Below are positions 22,747-36,800 of a stretch of 64,000 bases of DNA, one piece after another. The stretch is from Gonapodya sp. JEL0774. Lineage: Eukaryota > Monoblepharomycota > Monoblepharidomycetes > Monoblepharidales > Gonapodyaceae. The notes beneath the pieces were generated by a model. It was not told the origin of the DNA. It did not search any database and saw only the letters and a list, made by a program, of their open reading frames with translations. Where the stretch lies: the NCBI GenBank assembly GCA_027604505.1, contig JADIIX010000048.1, positions 90,861 to 154,860 on the forward strand, written 5' to 3'. The translations under genes were made by a program, and so were the position numbers. Every line of letters begins with the position of its first letter. Within the stretch, counting starts at the first letter, position 1.

Positions 22747-23364
22747 TTGGAGAACGGTTGCCAGGTATGGAAGTGTGCTTGGTGCACAATATCGGATGTG
22801 GAATGTTGATCTACTCACCGTTATTCTCAGTCGGGCTTGGGTGTGGGTAGAAGGATCCAGGGGAAAGAGTGCAGACAAGTGATCAGCAATTAAGAGTGTG
22901 AAAGACCTACCTCCGAGAATATCCCAGTGTGTGGTTGAGGCCCAACTCGAACTGGAACTTTGCTCTGCAACTCGAACTTTACTGCTCCGCACAACTGCAA
23001 TAGTTCAATCCCCTTCGCTCTTCTTACACGGTCATCGTCATCGAACACTCGGGAGGCTACCGTGACGCACGCCTTCAGCTGGCATCACTTGGAAACGTGA
23101 TGTAATCGCGACTCTAGTAATATTGAGTCTTCAATGGAAGTAAATGCCATTGAACAGAATGAGAAATGAGTTGTTGCTGCATAGCCTCTGCAATTCCCTT
23201 GCTGCAATTATCGAACTAGTTAAAGATAACTGAAAATTGGGCTCATCAAGGAACATACATAAAGTTTGTACAGTGTTCGGTGCGAAGACTGCCCTCTCAG
23301 ACGATTTCATTGTTTCATTTCGCGCAGCCTTCTCTTTCACAGATTTTTTGCATCTCGCTCAACT
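22747..23364. other. intergenic region
   Basis: 618 bp between the RPA-like gene and Misato, both on the plus strand. A minus-strand open frame spans 22992-22570 but overlaps the last exon of the RPA-like gene, has skewed Ser/His/Arg content and no recognisable motif. No gene called. Confidence 0.4.
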
Positions 23365-25597
23365 ATGCGAGAGATCGTGACTCTTCAATTTGGCAACCAT
23401 TCGTCACACGTCCTTGCCCACCTATGGAACATCTGTGATCGGGCATCGTCATTGTTTTATCTATCACCTGGCATCTCGAACCTTTCGCGGGACAAAATCG
23501 CTCCTTTTCTCCGCCATTTACCCTCAGACCTTGAGTGGGACTCGGACGTGCTCTTCCGAGTCGGATACGATGTTGCCACAGGAGTCGAGACGTACACCCC
23601 TCGAGCTGTCGTGTTCGACACTAGAGAGGGGTTTGGAGGTCTCAGTAAATCCGGTGGCCTTTATGGGGGTGCGAGGAAGGGCCATGAAGAGAACGAAGGA
23701 TTGGGGGCTACGTGGGGGGGACAACTTCAGGTGTTTCAGCAGGAGCCATGGGTTCAGAGCGAATACTTGAAGCATCTGGATGAGGAAAGTAGCGACGCAT
23801 GGGACGGGAGTGGTGAGCGGTAGGAGGTTTCTCATCATTCAACCTCGCGCGAGATGCATTTAACCATGTCAAAAACCAATTCCTGCTATAGGCTTTGCCG
23901 ATCGGTCATCCGATTCAGCGACCCCCATAACAACCCAACGTGCACCTAATTTCAACCTCTCCGCCACGGTGTCCACTTGGTCCGATTTTTGCCGTGTTTA
24001 CTTTCACCCGCGGTCCGCCGCTGTCATCCCACCTTCGTCTATATCTCCTGCAGCGGAGGACCCAATGTCCCCATTTCCAACGTTTACATCGGGTATGGAT
24101 TGTATGGCGAATGAGTCTGAGTTCGTCGATGGGGTCATGGAGGACCAGATCCGCCTGTTCGTTGAGGAGTGTGACGCTATGCAGGGATTCCTGGCGGTTA
24201 CGGGTGTGGATGATGGGTGGGGAGGGTTTGCAGCGGGAATCCTGGACAGAATCAGGGATGACTACGGTGACAAGTGCGTAGTGGTCACAGTTGGTATTGC
24301 TGGTGAGGGGAGCGGTGTGAACGAGGGCCATTACGACGAGGAAGTGGACAATGAGTACGAAGATGATGATGATACTGCGACACCTGGGCCGAGGTCGAGA
24401 ATAAATAAGCGTGCAAAACGAGGGCGCGAAGCAGCAGTTGGTACGTCAAGGAATCAGCGTCAACAAGAGGATGTTCTAGGGACACGCTCGGCAGGTACAT
24501 CACTTAGTCAGATCCGTTCTCTAGCGAACAATGCCCTTTCACTCCATCACTTGTCTTCGACGTCATCTCTTTATCTACCAATGCACTCTCCGACCAGTGC
24601 AAACCTCATATCAGGCGGGGGCTGGAACCGATTCCTTGACTCAAAATCTCTCGACCTTTCCAAAATTTACACCACCTCTGCCTTAGTTGCCACTGCCTTA
24701 GACACCCTCCTCCTCCCCAGTCGGCTTCGAGACCCTACTTTGGTTTGCCATCTCGATGAGATGTCTCTTTCGATGCGTATCAGGCCCGATTGCAAAGTAG
24801 CCGGCGTAGCAGGGGCTCTCCCATTCCCTGTATATGTGAACGAACGAACAGACTACTCTAGTGCTTTGGATGCTGTACCCAAGACGCTTCCAACATTGCT
24901 CGAGCGGGCGATGGGAGAGTGCTTCGGCCCGTTTGATGTGTCAATGGACGATCGGGGAGCTGTGGGACCCTCAGTGACTCAGCAGCGGTCACTACTGTGG
25001 GACTTCACTCTTTCTCGTAATCCTTATGTTCCCACAAGACTTCAATCAACATTGGCCTCCATGAGTCGGCCAGTGCCGGGACCTCCTATCTTTCGCCCGT
25101 ATTCACAGCACCTCACTCTCCGGGGCCTTCCTGCCTCATGCCTTTTGCCCACCTATTCTCGCTCTTCTTTTGCCGATCATGTTCGCGCCTGGACAAGCCC
25201 CCACGACCCTGCACGCACACGACCGTTTCTACCACCTTCGCCACTGATCCTCCCCGACTCATACCCTCCATTATTCTCGAAAGACCTTCTTCTGGACGGC
25301 ACCGTTCTGGACGTCTCCACTTCCGGTGGAGTGGGGGGTGCTCGACCCGAATCTATTCCCTCTCTGTCATCTGTGTACGTAGCTTCGACCATGACTCCAT
25401 ATTTCGCTGCTGCACTGCGATCAACAGGAGTTCTTGCTGGAGGATCGAGAGAGCAGAGCTCAGTGTTGATTGAGGAATTCCGAGGGACTGGGGGTGCCTC
25501 AAGTCAAGGCGGGCGGGACGTTGGTGTTGGGCGCGAGGAAGTTGTTGAGATACGGGAGGCATTACAGGGTATGGTAGAGACCTACATGGAACTTTAA
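23365..25597 (+). CDS. DML1: Misato/DML1, tubulin-like mitochondrial inheritance protein
   Basis: Misato-family protein (yeast DML1, human MSTO1), a tubulin-related GTPase-like protein on the mitochondrial outer face needed for mitochondrial distribution and morphology. Two exons, 23365-23812 and 23892-25597, give about 717 aa. The start MREIVTLQFGNHSSHVLAHL is the family signature and mimics the tubulin N-terminus. The Misato segment WSDFCRVYFHPRS and the long tubulin-like region (EDQIRLFVEECDAMQGF, DYGDKCVVVTVGIAGEG) follow. An Asp/Glu-rich insertion lies near nt 24340-24375. The human protein is about 570 aa, so this one is long, like several fungal DML1 proteins. The first intron (phase 1) is 79 bp. 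Confidence 0.9.
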
Positions 25598-26444
25598 TCC
25601 TCCGTTTTTGATCTTAGATTCGTGATTTCAATTGGCCCATGTTCGTGGCCAGCCCAGGGCTCCACACTATTCAATCACTCTCCATGTATCGCTGGATATC
25701 TATCTCGTTGTTCGAACTCAGCGTCCCGGTATCCAGAGATGATTCTTCGTGCGGGAAGAATTTCGTTGTTTTTGAGATGGAATAAACACTTTCAAATCAC
25801 TTTCCATGTAATCAAGACACAAGAACTACCAAAACATGACAGTATACATCTTGATATTGATTTGAAAACCTTACAGAAAGTATGAAGTGGAACGGAAGTT
25901 TTGGCTGTGGTTTACGGTTACTGCGGTCGAAGTTTTTGAGATTGAATTGTTTTTTGCTTTCTCTTAGCACGCTTTCCTCAACTTCCCCCTTCCCCCCGAA
26001 CTCCCCAAGGTATGTAGCCGGAGAGTAGAGTATGACAGCATCAGTTCTCTGGCATCCGATATCGTCAAAATGTGGGCCGATTCGCCGCGACCCCACTAAG
26101 AGGTGGCTCCGTTGAGGATGGGGCGAGTGGGGACTGTCCTGAACCGTCCATATCTGTCAGGCTGGACGATAGTGGATTACACACGCCCATGAATGCAGTT
26201 GAGCCTCCGGGGGTGTCGACTCCTTCGATAACTGCCCCTGGGTTCACCTGGGAAGTCACCAAATGCACCTCGCCCGGAAACCGGAACACGATTGAACACA
26301 CTCTTGATGGACGCTCAAGACTCTTCGCCGCTCGAAATTTCCACTGCGTCCCATTTTCATCAATTTCTCGCCGCCGTTTTCACCATCATTGGCATACCAT
26401 GGTTGCGTCTGACCTCGCTCGTTGCACAATAGTCCGAACCGACG
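25598..26444. other. intergenic region upstream of eIF5A
   Basis: 847 bp with no gene recognised. A plus-strand open frame (26072-26578) overlaps the eIF5A start in another frame, and a minus frame (26301-26065) is present; both lack family motifs. The right part should hold the eIF5A promoter and 5' UTR. Confidence 0.5.
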
Positions 26445-27104
26445 ATGGCCGACAACGACGAGAACACCACCTTCGAGGGAGTCTCCTCCGGGGCCTCCGC
26501 GACTTACCCGATGCAGTGCTCTGCTCTCCGCAAGAACGGCCACGTCGTGATCAAGGGGAGGCCCTGCAAGATTGTTGACATGTCCACCTCGAAGACTGGC
26601 AAGCACGGTCACGCCAAGGTCCACCTTGTCGGTATTGACGTGAGTATTACGTTACATTGAAGGATGATTAGTGTCTCATACTTCCCGTGGAACTCATGAA
26701 CAACGTGTCTGCTACCTCCCTACCCCCCTTCAGATTTTCACCGGCAAGAAATACGAGGACCTCTCTCCCTCCACCCACAACATGGATGTGCCTAACGTGA
26801 CCCGCATGGTTCGTCTTTTGCACGCTATTTGCTGGTGATCCTGTGAGGATCCCACTCACATGACGTGCCCTTTTCGCTTTCGTTAATTCATCTCATACAG
26901 GAGTACCAGGTTCTCGACATTGATGAGGGCTTCCTCTCGCTCATGAAGGAGGACGGTTCCACCAAAGACGACGTCAAGGTCCCCGGCGAGGAGCTCGGCA
27001 AGCAGATCGAGACTGACTTCAAAGCTGGCAAGGACATCATTGTGACTGTCATCTCTGCCATGGGCGAGGAGTCCTGCATCTCGTACAAAGAGGCGCCGAA
27101 ATAA
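26445..27104 (+). CDS. TIF51A: translation initiation factor eIF5A
   Basis: eIF5A, the hypusine-containing factor that helps ribosomes through Pro-rich and other stalling motifs and in termination. Exons 26445-26639, 26734-26808, 26901-27104 give 157 aa, the standard length. The hypusination loop [18 protein letters not shown] is intact, with the modified Lys at residue 53. The N-terminal SH3-like domain ([20 protein letters not shown]) and C-terminal OB domain ([19 protein letters not shown]) are complete. Codon use is strongly biased to C-ending codons, as expected for a highly expressed gene, in contrast with its neighbours. Deoxyhypusine synthase is not in this window. Confidence 0.97.
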
Positions 27105-27802
27105 ACGACTTATATTTCAGTATCCACGATTGTTGCAGTGGAAGTGGGAATGCGTTTCGGGGTGGAAAAATCGGTGTCGGAGGCTTGGCGTTGGACGGTT
27201 TGTCTTTCGTAGTTGTCTGTTGTTGTGAGTGGTGCCTCGTGGAGGCCGCATCTTACCTCGGGCTATTGGCTTGGAGGGATGGTGGGGACGTTATGGTTCC
27301 CGAGCTGCTTACTGTGATCAAATCATTAGAGTGTATAATGCACATTCCATACATAGCTCACCGAGTGACATATTGAGTAGTGGTTTTCCATTGTCCCCAG
27401 TCGTGCAGTGCCGCAAGTTTGCTCTTTGTTTGCATTTTATGATTCAACACGAACTTTTCACATTCTCCAATCTGAATTCTCCTTTCACTCCCACACAAGT
27501 CTCGTCCTTTCCAAGCTCGTTTATGCTTTGACCCTACACTAGTACTGTGACGAGCTCAGTCATCCACCAAAAACGAAGTTGCTCGATCTCCGAGCTGACA
27601 GAGCCTTGTATTTCCATCATGAGTGCCTTTGTTAATTGCAGAATGAGGGAAGAGCACGCGCACCACGGACGCAATGACCCACAATAATTTTCTTGTTATG
27701 TGCATTGTTCCCACCCCTACAAAACGAGCCCTCTCACTCTCATACAAACTCAACCTCAAACTATCCGCGCAACCACAGTCCCTCATCCTCCTAGCCCCGC
27801 GC
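27105..27802. other. intergenic region between convergent eIF5A and eL20
   Basis: 698 bp between two convergent gene ends, larger than most gaps here. It should carry both 3' UTRs. Only short open frames; no repeat or RNA gene recognised. Confidence 0.5.
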
Positions 27803-28613
27803 TCAGTAGAACGTCGACGGCCTTTTGCCCGAGAACACCTTGGTGTAACGCTTGGATTCGGGGCGAATGACACGGTGAGGCAAAGGGAACTTGAGGTTGG
27901 GCTCGGTGAGCTGCTGGGTGTAAGCACGGCGGAGGTCCGCGGTCTTGACCTCGGCAACACGGATAATTTGGATAGAGCTGAACCGGGCACGGTGGCGGGC
28001 CGCCATGTCCTGGTCTGGAAACGTCGTTGGCAACGGTGTAGGATGATGTGAATGCGGGGATCAACAAGCAAGTTACTTGGGGTTCACTTACAGCATGATG
28101 ACACAGCGTCCGCTCGGTTAAGCTCCCGGTACTCTTTGTACATGTTGTGGGTACCGGAGCGAGAGTCGTAACGGAGCCATACACCGAAGTTCTTGACAGC
28201 GAGGGGCTTCTTCTCGAAGATCTGTGGTCATGATAGAGACATGCAACCATGTTTCAAAGCGTTTTTAAAAATGTGGGATTAAGCATCAATACAATTGGGT
28301 CAAGCCCCACTGTATTTCCTATCTGGTCAGACTGGGGGGGAGCAACGACAACGGCAGCGGGGGCATCCCCAATCCCATGCTCTGGAGGTCCATAGCTTCC
28401 TGTATGCTTCCATCAGAGTTTCACTAGACTCACCTCGTTCACGCTGACAATCTGACCGTTCGCCTTCTTTACCCTCTTAAGCTTCTTGATGAAGTACCAG
28501 AAGCGAGACTTGGCGACGACCTCGTTGGGCGCAAAGATCCGCATGCGGTAGAGACGAGGTGTAGGCTCGGCCTCAGTGGGCTTGTGACGCCCGATGACGG
28601 AGTACTCCTTAAG
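27803..28613 (-). CDS. RPL20: 60S ribosomal protein eL20 (RPL18A), start exon unresolved
   Basis: Large-subunit ribosomal protein eL20. Exons 28613-28434, 28221-28092, 28014-27803 encode about 174 residues: [60 protein letters not shown] and [17 protein letters not shown], ending [12 protein letters not shown]. Only the initiator exon is missing; the family usually has a few residues before (K/R)EYxVIGR, so a very short ATG exon must lie upstream (right) of 28613. Codon use is highly biased, as for eIF5A next door. Confidence 0.95.
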
Positions 28614-29247
28614 CTGGTGTCACAATGGACCACACAGAGACGTTGCAGGGAAAGAACATGCAGAGAGCGTCCGGTTAGCGCTCCACTTTCGGGTTCCGAC
28701 GAATCTCTCTCCTAATACAAGACAGAGATTGCTCCACTTTCTCTCAACGTCGAGTGTCCAGAGCTCCAGAGTGAGATTGTGCGTCCACTGTCCACGCACT
28801 CCTTCCCCGATTTGTGCTGGTCGGATCACCAGCATCAGCATCAAAAGTAACACGCGTTCACTCGCTCGTCTCATTCTCCATTTCTTTGCTTTCTCGTTGT
28901 CGCCCTCTTTCCGCAATTCCAGCTTGAAATGTCATCCCAGGTTGTCTTCCCCAAACCAGCATTGTCCATTTTGGTGGCAGTCCAGTTGTTGTTTGAGTGC
29001 CTGCGAGTTTGTTTGTTTCCGCAGATGCTTACCCAGGCCATTGTGAGGGGTAGATGGATGTGGTGGATGGAGGTGTGGGTGCCCAATATCTGGTGTCTAT
29101 GTGCCGGATTGTTTGTATTCCCCTCAAACTCAACAAGCCTGCGGTACAAACGTGATGTGCGATGTGCGAGCATACATTGTGCAAATTGTTTCGTATTACA
29201 TGTATCTGATCACTCTCAGGCCAGCGCCGGGCTCACCCCCAACAAAT
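28614..29247. other. region between eL20 and LSM3
   Basis: 634 bp that should contain the eL20 start exon, its first intron and promoter, then the LSM3 3' UTR. I could not place the eL20 ATG with confidence. Open frames on both strands here have no recognisable motif. Confidence 0.5.
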
Positions 29248-30221
29248 TTATGTTCGCGAAGGAGGGGCAACCTAGTGGGGAGACAAAGCACGTGACCGTT
29301 CAAAAATGTGCACGCGGTTTGTTCAAGAGGAGCTCTCAGTGAGCTCACCAAAATCACACCATCTCCTCGAACCTGAGAAACCAAACGAGTGGTCATACCC
29401 ACGCCACATCAAGCCCACTACCCCCATGGCGACACACTCACGAAAAGCATCTCATGGGCCCTCTTCAAAGTCTAAGAAGAAGGAGAAGCACGAGTCTCGT
29501 GAGCATTGAAATACAAATGGTCAACACATCACTCCCCCGGAGAGCCCATCCCTTTTGAGTCCTCCTAACAGACTCACCCGCACAGTCTCTTCACTCGTCT
29601 GTTCGTTCACGTCCACGACTGTTACGAGCTCCTCCACGTCACCCAAGACCATATTTAGATGTCTTCACAGATTGCGGACAGTTGAGCGAGTCCCGAGTCG
29701 ACGGACGGGAGGTGGCAATGCAGACACCATAATAAGACAGTCAGCAATTCCATGTTTTGCAGAGTAAGGTATGTAGCGCATGTCAGGTTTCATTCGTCGT
29801 TTCATACCCGTCACATTCCATCCATGGTAACCCCAGCAAGCACGCGACACACATCCGTATTGAAAACCAGATAGCGGTAATTGTCATAAACCGTTAGTCA
29901 CGTCCCAGTCATCCAACCACCTCACAGAGCACAACTCACTGATCAAACGCCTGATATTGCAACAAGATTCCCAGGTCCACCACATTCACGAAACACAGAT
30001 TTCATACACGGAAAACATAAGATTCAGTAGCCGAATCACACACCTTCCCGACGCCTTCAGATAATAGGACGATGGATCGGTGTGGTGTCCGGGATTGAAC
30101 GTACATGCAGTTTACCCTTCAGCTCCCTATCCCCTCTGAGCTTCACGCGGACGACCTCATCTAGGGATAGTTTCACAAGATCCAATGGTTGCTCGACAGC
30201 GGTGGACGGAGGCGCAGCCAT
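29248..30221 (-). CDS. LSM3: LSM3, U6 snRNA-associated Sm-like protein, with an 11-nt microexon
   Basis: Subunit of the LSm2-8 ring on U6 snRNA and LSm1-7 ring in mRNA decay. Six exons, 30221-30105, 29950-29940, 29662-29578, 29471-29442, 29372-29349, 29271-29248, give 96 aa. Sm1 is [20 protein letters not shown], then [20 protein letters not shown] and EELVTVVDV; Sm2 is [15 protein letters not shown]. The second exon is only 11 nt (encodes AFD plus two bases) and the last three are 30, 24 and 24 nt. All phases close and the joined protein matches the family without gaps, which is the evidence for these tiny exons. It is too fragmented for a simple ORF search to find. Confidence 0.9.
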
Positions 30222-30346
30222 AGAGACTCAATAATAGTGATGAAGGGTTCGTTCGGGCCAGGGCAGTGTGGCAGAACCTCGACGGACCTAAATGATTGCA
30301 TCACTCGAATTTCTTGATTCGCATTCAACCTCAGTCTCCCTTCAAA

Positions 30347-32150
30347 CTATTGCCCATCCCCCGCCTCTCCAACTTCCTCCCATGTCCCATCTAACCCTTC
30401 CTTCCACAATGTGACTCTGTTATCTCCACTAGCCACGGCTAATACGTTGCCCGCAGCGCTCCATGACACCCGCCAGACAGCATCGGGGAAAGGCGTGGCA
30501 CGGAGGCGGGTGAAGGTCCATTCGGTGGAGGGGTTGGAGGAGGGGTGGGACCAGATGAGCACAGTTTTATCCTGGAGAAGGGTGGTGGTAGGTTGGTGGA
30601 GATGTCAAAGAGCAGGGGAAAACGCGAACATAGAGGGAAGCAAACACATACTTGAGAGCAGCTGGCGATTCTCTGTCCCGGCAATCCAATACTAGGAGCC
30701 CATGCAACGTCTCGGACCCAGTCTTGGTGTCCTTGAAGAATACACTCCTCCTTCCATTGTCCATTTTCCTCCCTAATTAGCGGCAGCCAGCCATTAGTGA
30801 AGAGCGCAGAATTCGAATTCGACATGAATGAACCATTCTGCCACTACAAACGACCACGCACCTCCATATCTTTACGTTATTATCACAACCACCGCTCGCC
30901 ACTCTCTTCCCAGCCGATGCCGCGGTCGCCCCGCCCGCCATTTGAATGAGTGACCCGGGTACGGTGGAAGGAGCCCATGAGACTGCGGTGACCCCGATGG
31001 AGTGCCCCGGAAATGTAATTGCTTCCCATGACCCGTCGTCTAGTGGTGGGTCCAGCGAGGTGCCGAGCATCGAATTGACGGTGGGTCAATACATCAGTCC
31101 CAAAACGAGATGAGACAGGAGCAGCGCGACAAGTGTTGCTAATTGCGAGAGCGCCTACTTACCTCTGCAAGTGTGTATAGAGATTTTTCCGTCGGAGCTC
31201 CCGGCGGCCAGGATAAGCCCAAACTCATGGGGGCACCAGGCAATTGAATTCACTTTCAAGTGAAATGGGTGACGTGGTGGGTGGGGTCAGAGGAGGACGC
31301 GTGTTGGTTGAGGCAGAATAGGGAAACCCGATGTGAGAAAAATACGACGAAAACAACGTTACCCCTCGCAATCTCATTTAACTCCTAGCGAGCACCAAAA
31401 GGGCCCATCGAGCATCGCCAATCCGACACCTACCGCTCGCATTATGTCCTCCCAGCTCTCTTACTCTCTGCCACTGTCCTACCGCTTCCTTCCACACCAC
31501 CACCCGCCCATCGTACCCACACGAGGCGAGTAGGGTGCCGAATTTGGGGTGGGCCCAGGAGACTTGCCAAACAGGGCCGTCGTGGCTGCGAGAAAGGGTG
31601 ATTCGGAGGGTGGATTAAAGATGTGGGAGAGGCAGGACCTATGTGTCAGTCATACTTGCGAGAAGCCACCCGTGGAATTACGCTTCTGCGTTTGCAGTGA
31701 GTTGCTTCCACGAACCGTCTGTTCTCTGGACACCAGGCAGATCCTTCCAAAGTACCGACTGGGGTTGCTGCGACACACTTGCCACCACTCATGGCATCTC
31801 AAATATGCCGGCAGTTTCGCTTTCCGCCATCAAATTGCCAAGGGAGACTGAAAACCAGCCGTTTCTCGGCAAAACATTGCAGTGACTCCACTTCGCTCAT
31901 GACCACCACCACAACACACAATTTCATTCTATCATCTGTATCGCACTCTATTTCATCCGACCTTCTCCCCCAATCCTCGCAAAACTGACCCTTTTAGGGT
32001 ATCGACCAACTTGTGAGTATTCCCGTCGACATCGAACACTTTCACGGTCCTATCGGACGAGCACGTCGCGAGTTTCCTGCCGTAGTAATCAAGCTGGGCA
32101 TCATGTATAATATCCTCGTGTTGTGTGGCGATCTCGAGTTTGGCGTCCAT
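30347..32150 (-). CDS. SEC13: SEC13, COPII coat / nuclear pore WD40 protein
   Basis: Six-bladed WD40 protein shared by the COPII outer coat, the Y-complex of the nuclear pore and the SEA/GATOR complex. Exons 32150-31990, 31585-31434, 31252-31163, 31039-30862, 30772-30652, 30571-30347; 308 aa (human 322). Diagnostic blocks: [102 protein letters not shown], and [20 protein letters not shown]. The intron after exon 1 is the longest (404 bp). It lies 125 bp from the LSM3 start on the same strand. Confidence 0.95.
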
Positions 32151-32363
32151 TTAGAAGTGGGGGAATGATTGCAGTTGAGGTACGAAGGTGCAATGGGGAT
32201 AGGCAGATGGCGGGAAGGATACACGAAGGAGAAATAATTGGAAGATTGACGAGATGGTACGGTCTAAGGGAAGAAATGAAAGGGGCAATATCGGGTTGTC
32301 GTCAATTTAAAATTTTGGAGGGTGGAAAGTTACATATGTAATTCATCAAGCTCTATAACATAG

Positions 32364-33613
<1,250 letters not shown>

Positions 33614-33836
33614 GATTGAGTGTGAATCCAGAGAAGTGAGAGAAGTCAGTGACGCGGTGCCAGAGCTTCTATTCTTCTGCCCAAAACTTTCAACAACGCT
33701 GTATCCACTAGTCTTGAAGATTACAAGGTTTCCTGCAAACTATTTCCAAGTTGGCATCAGAAAAGGCGGAACTTAAAATGCTCTCATTGCCTTGAAAAAA
33801 ACGATACAGCACGCGAGATCGGTCTTCGCAATTCAG

Positions 33837-36800
33837 ATGCCGACACCGACCAAGAAGCGGAAAGGAGCTCCATCGAGCCAGGCAACACTCGACCGATTCT
33901 TTTCACCTTCCAAGGTTCAAAAGCTGGAAGCTACCAGCTCTCCTCGTTCTGTTTCAGTGGACATATCCAAGGGTTCGGTACAGCCGGGTGAACCATTCGA
34001 TGTTGATGAGCTGGACACAGATGTTGATGAGCTGGACACAGATGTTTCGATCTTGCCTGCTTCCTTGAAGCCGTCTGAAAACGAAGACCGTGTGAATGGA
34101 AATGTTGATCCGAAAGCTTCATCTCAAGAACATGTGACCATTGGCGTTCACACTTCACCTGCAACACAAACCACGCATTCTGTTAAAGTATCTCTCCAGT
34201 CGTACAATGCAGCGGCACTCCCGCATTATTGGAAGACCGGAGAGCCCGTACCTTTTGGTCAGTGACTTGTTCTGGTGCACTCCACAGAATGAGTCTCAAT
34301 TGCAGTCTTATCTGGGCCTGCACTGAATTCCCAATTGTCCTCACCTCGACAGGTTTTCTTGCCAACGCTCTCCGCTCCATATCTCAAGACAAATCTCGTA
34401 TCGCCACTTCTGACGCCCTCGCCAATGTTCTTCGGAGCGTGCTCTTCCACCGACCCACTGAAATTCTACCTTCTGTGTACTTACTATCAGGATCCGTTGC
34501 TCCCAGCTATGAAGGCGTCGAACTTGGCGTTGGAGGGCAAGTTGTGGTGAAGGCTGCTAGAGAAGTGAGTGGGGTCTCTGCCGCAGAAGTGAAACGACTG
34601 TTCGACGAGAAGGGCGACCTTGGTGACGTTGTGATGGAGATGAAGGTGAAACAGACGACTCTTGTGAGTACTATCAAGGCGCCCACCGGTGGGACATCTT
34701 CCCCAGACAACTCACATTCCACATCAAATAGTTCAAACTGCCCCCACTCACTGTGCCCTCCCTGTTCAACGGTCTCCAATCTCTTGCCCTCCTCAAAGGC
34801 TCCGGTTCGCAATCTGCAAGACAGCAACGCATTCAACGGCTCTTTTCTTCGGCGCAAGGAGAAGAACTCCGATGGTTGGCGCGTATTCTGACAGGCAATT
34901 TGAGAGCGGGAACGCTGAAGTTGACGCTACTGGGAGCACTGGCGAAGGCGGTGGTAGCACACAGGCAGTGGGATAAGCCGCTAGGAGGGCAGAGGACGGG
35001 CACGTGGAACAAAGTCGCAGAGCAGGCGAAGGAAATGGAAGCTGTATTGAGGGGCTGTTGGTCGGTGGTGCGGATACCGCGATATGATTTTGTTCCAAGA
35101 GGCATACGAGCTCATGATATCTCTTATATTTTTGATAGTGTCCCAACTTTGACCTTCTCATTCCTGTACTGGTTGATCCCAACTCGAACCCCTTGACCCT
35201 CTGTACCCTTATCCAGCCCCGCCTCCAGGTTCCCATCCGTCCCATGCTTGGCAAGATCACCAAAGATCTGACCGAAGCATTGGAGAAGTTGGAGGGGTGG
35301 GGGCCTTACGTTGCGGATTGGAAGTATGATGGACAGAGAGCGCAGATGCACTGGGAAGCTGGTGGTGTGGCAAAGATCTTCTCGAGACATTTGGAGGATA
35401 GTACAGGCAAGGTAACGATATAGTCAGTGTTATCGTTGATATCAGAGATCGTCGGCCCATTTGACAACGTGTTTTTCCCAGTTTCCCGACGTCATTTCCA
35501 TCCTGAGCGAAGTCGCCCTCCCCACGACGACGAGCTTCATCCTTGACACCGAGGTTGTAGCGATAGATCCAGAGACGGGAAAGAACAAGCCCTTTCAGGT
35601 GCTTGCCAACCGGCCCAAAAATTCAGTTGGTGGGTTAGTGGACCTGAGGGGGGTCGCGGTATGTGGTAAGTGCATTCGAATTCCTCTTTTGACGCCTTGT
35701 GCTTCACTTTTTCGATATGTCAGTGTATCCTTTTGACCTGTTGTATTTAAATGGAGAGTCTTTGCTGAAGACACCACTTCGTGAACGAGTAAGCATGTTT
35801 GAGACTGGGCACAAGTGTCACTGCAACGCGTGCTTTGTAGCCAATCGCCCATAACATCTCCAGATCCACCTTCTCCAAAGGTCGTTCACCACCGTCCCCC
35901 ATCGCTTCGAATTAGTGAAGAAGCTTATTGATCCTGGACCCGACGAAGTGGCGGACTTCTTGACAGATGCCCTTTCGGCAGGTGCCGAGGGTTTGATGCT
36001 CAAGCTTCTTGATGAGCCGACACAAGAAAAGCGAAAGGAGCGGGGTGCACTCCTTGCAACGTATGAGCCAGGTCGGTGAATTGACGGTGGTATTGCAGTT
36101 CGTTAGTGGGGTCCAACACACTCACCCCAAGTAGACCGCCGATCAGATTCGTGGTTGAAGGTGAAGAAGGATTATTCAGACTCTTTCAGGACGTTTGACT
36201 TGGTTGTGATTGGGGCGTGGTGGGGAAGCGGGAGGAAGGCGGGATGGTACAGTCGTATGCATTTCGTTGTCTGAATGCGAAAAATGGTGTCGTGCTAAAC
36301 GTCTTATTGTTTTGGACGTTCAGCGTTTTTGTTAGCCTGTCGCAATCCAGCAACTGACCGGTACGAGTCCGTGTGCAAGGTCATGTCTGGATTCTCCGAT
36401 GAATTCTACAGGGAGCAGCTCAATGTAAGTGCAGAGGGCACGAAAAGGATGGCGTTGTGCTTTTTGCTACTTACCCCGAGACTCGGTGGATCAAAGGTTT
36501 TCTCACAAGAGAATGGAAATGTGCTGTCCGCGAGGCCAAATTATTATGAAGTGGATGATCGGCTGACTCCGGATATGTGGTTCGAACCTCAACAAATGTA
36601 AGTAACAGACGCCTGCTCCTTTGTGTTCTTCGTAGTAGAGATGATAATCTCTCACCACCGGTATAGCTGGGAGATCCGGGGTGCAGACTTGACATTGTCA
36701 CCAATCCATAGTGCGGCAAGGGGGCTTGCGAAATCTGACTCCGATAGAGGGGTCAGCATCAGATTTCCCAGATTCGCGAAGGTGAGAACAGACAAGGGTC

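Noticed and set aside
22570-22992. Minus-strand open frame of 140 codons
   Set aside because: It overlaps the last exon of the plus-strand RPA-like gene, has random-looking composition and no motif.
26072-26578. Plus-strand open frame overlapping the eIF5A start
   Set aside because: It runs into eIF5A exon 1 in another frame and has no recognisable domain.
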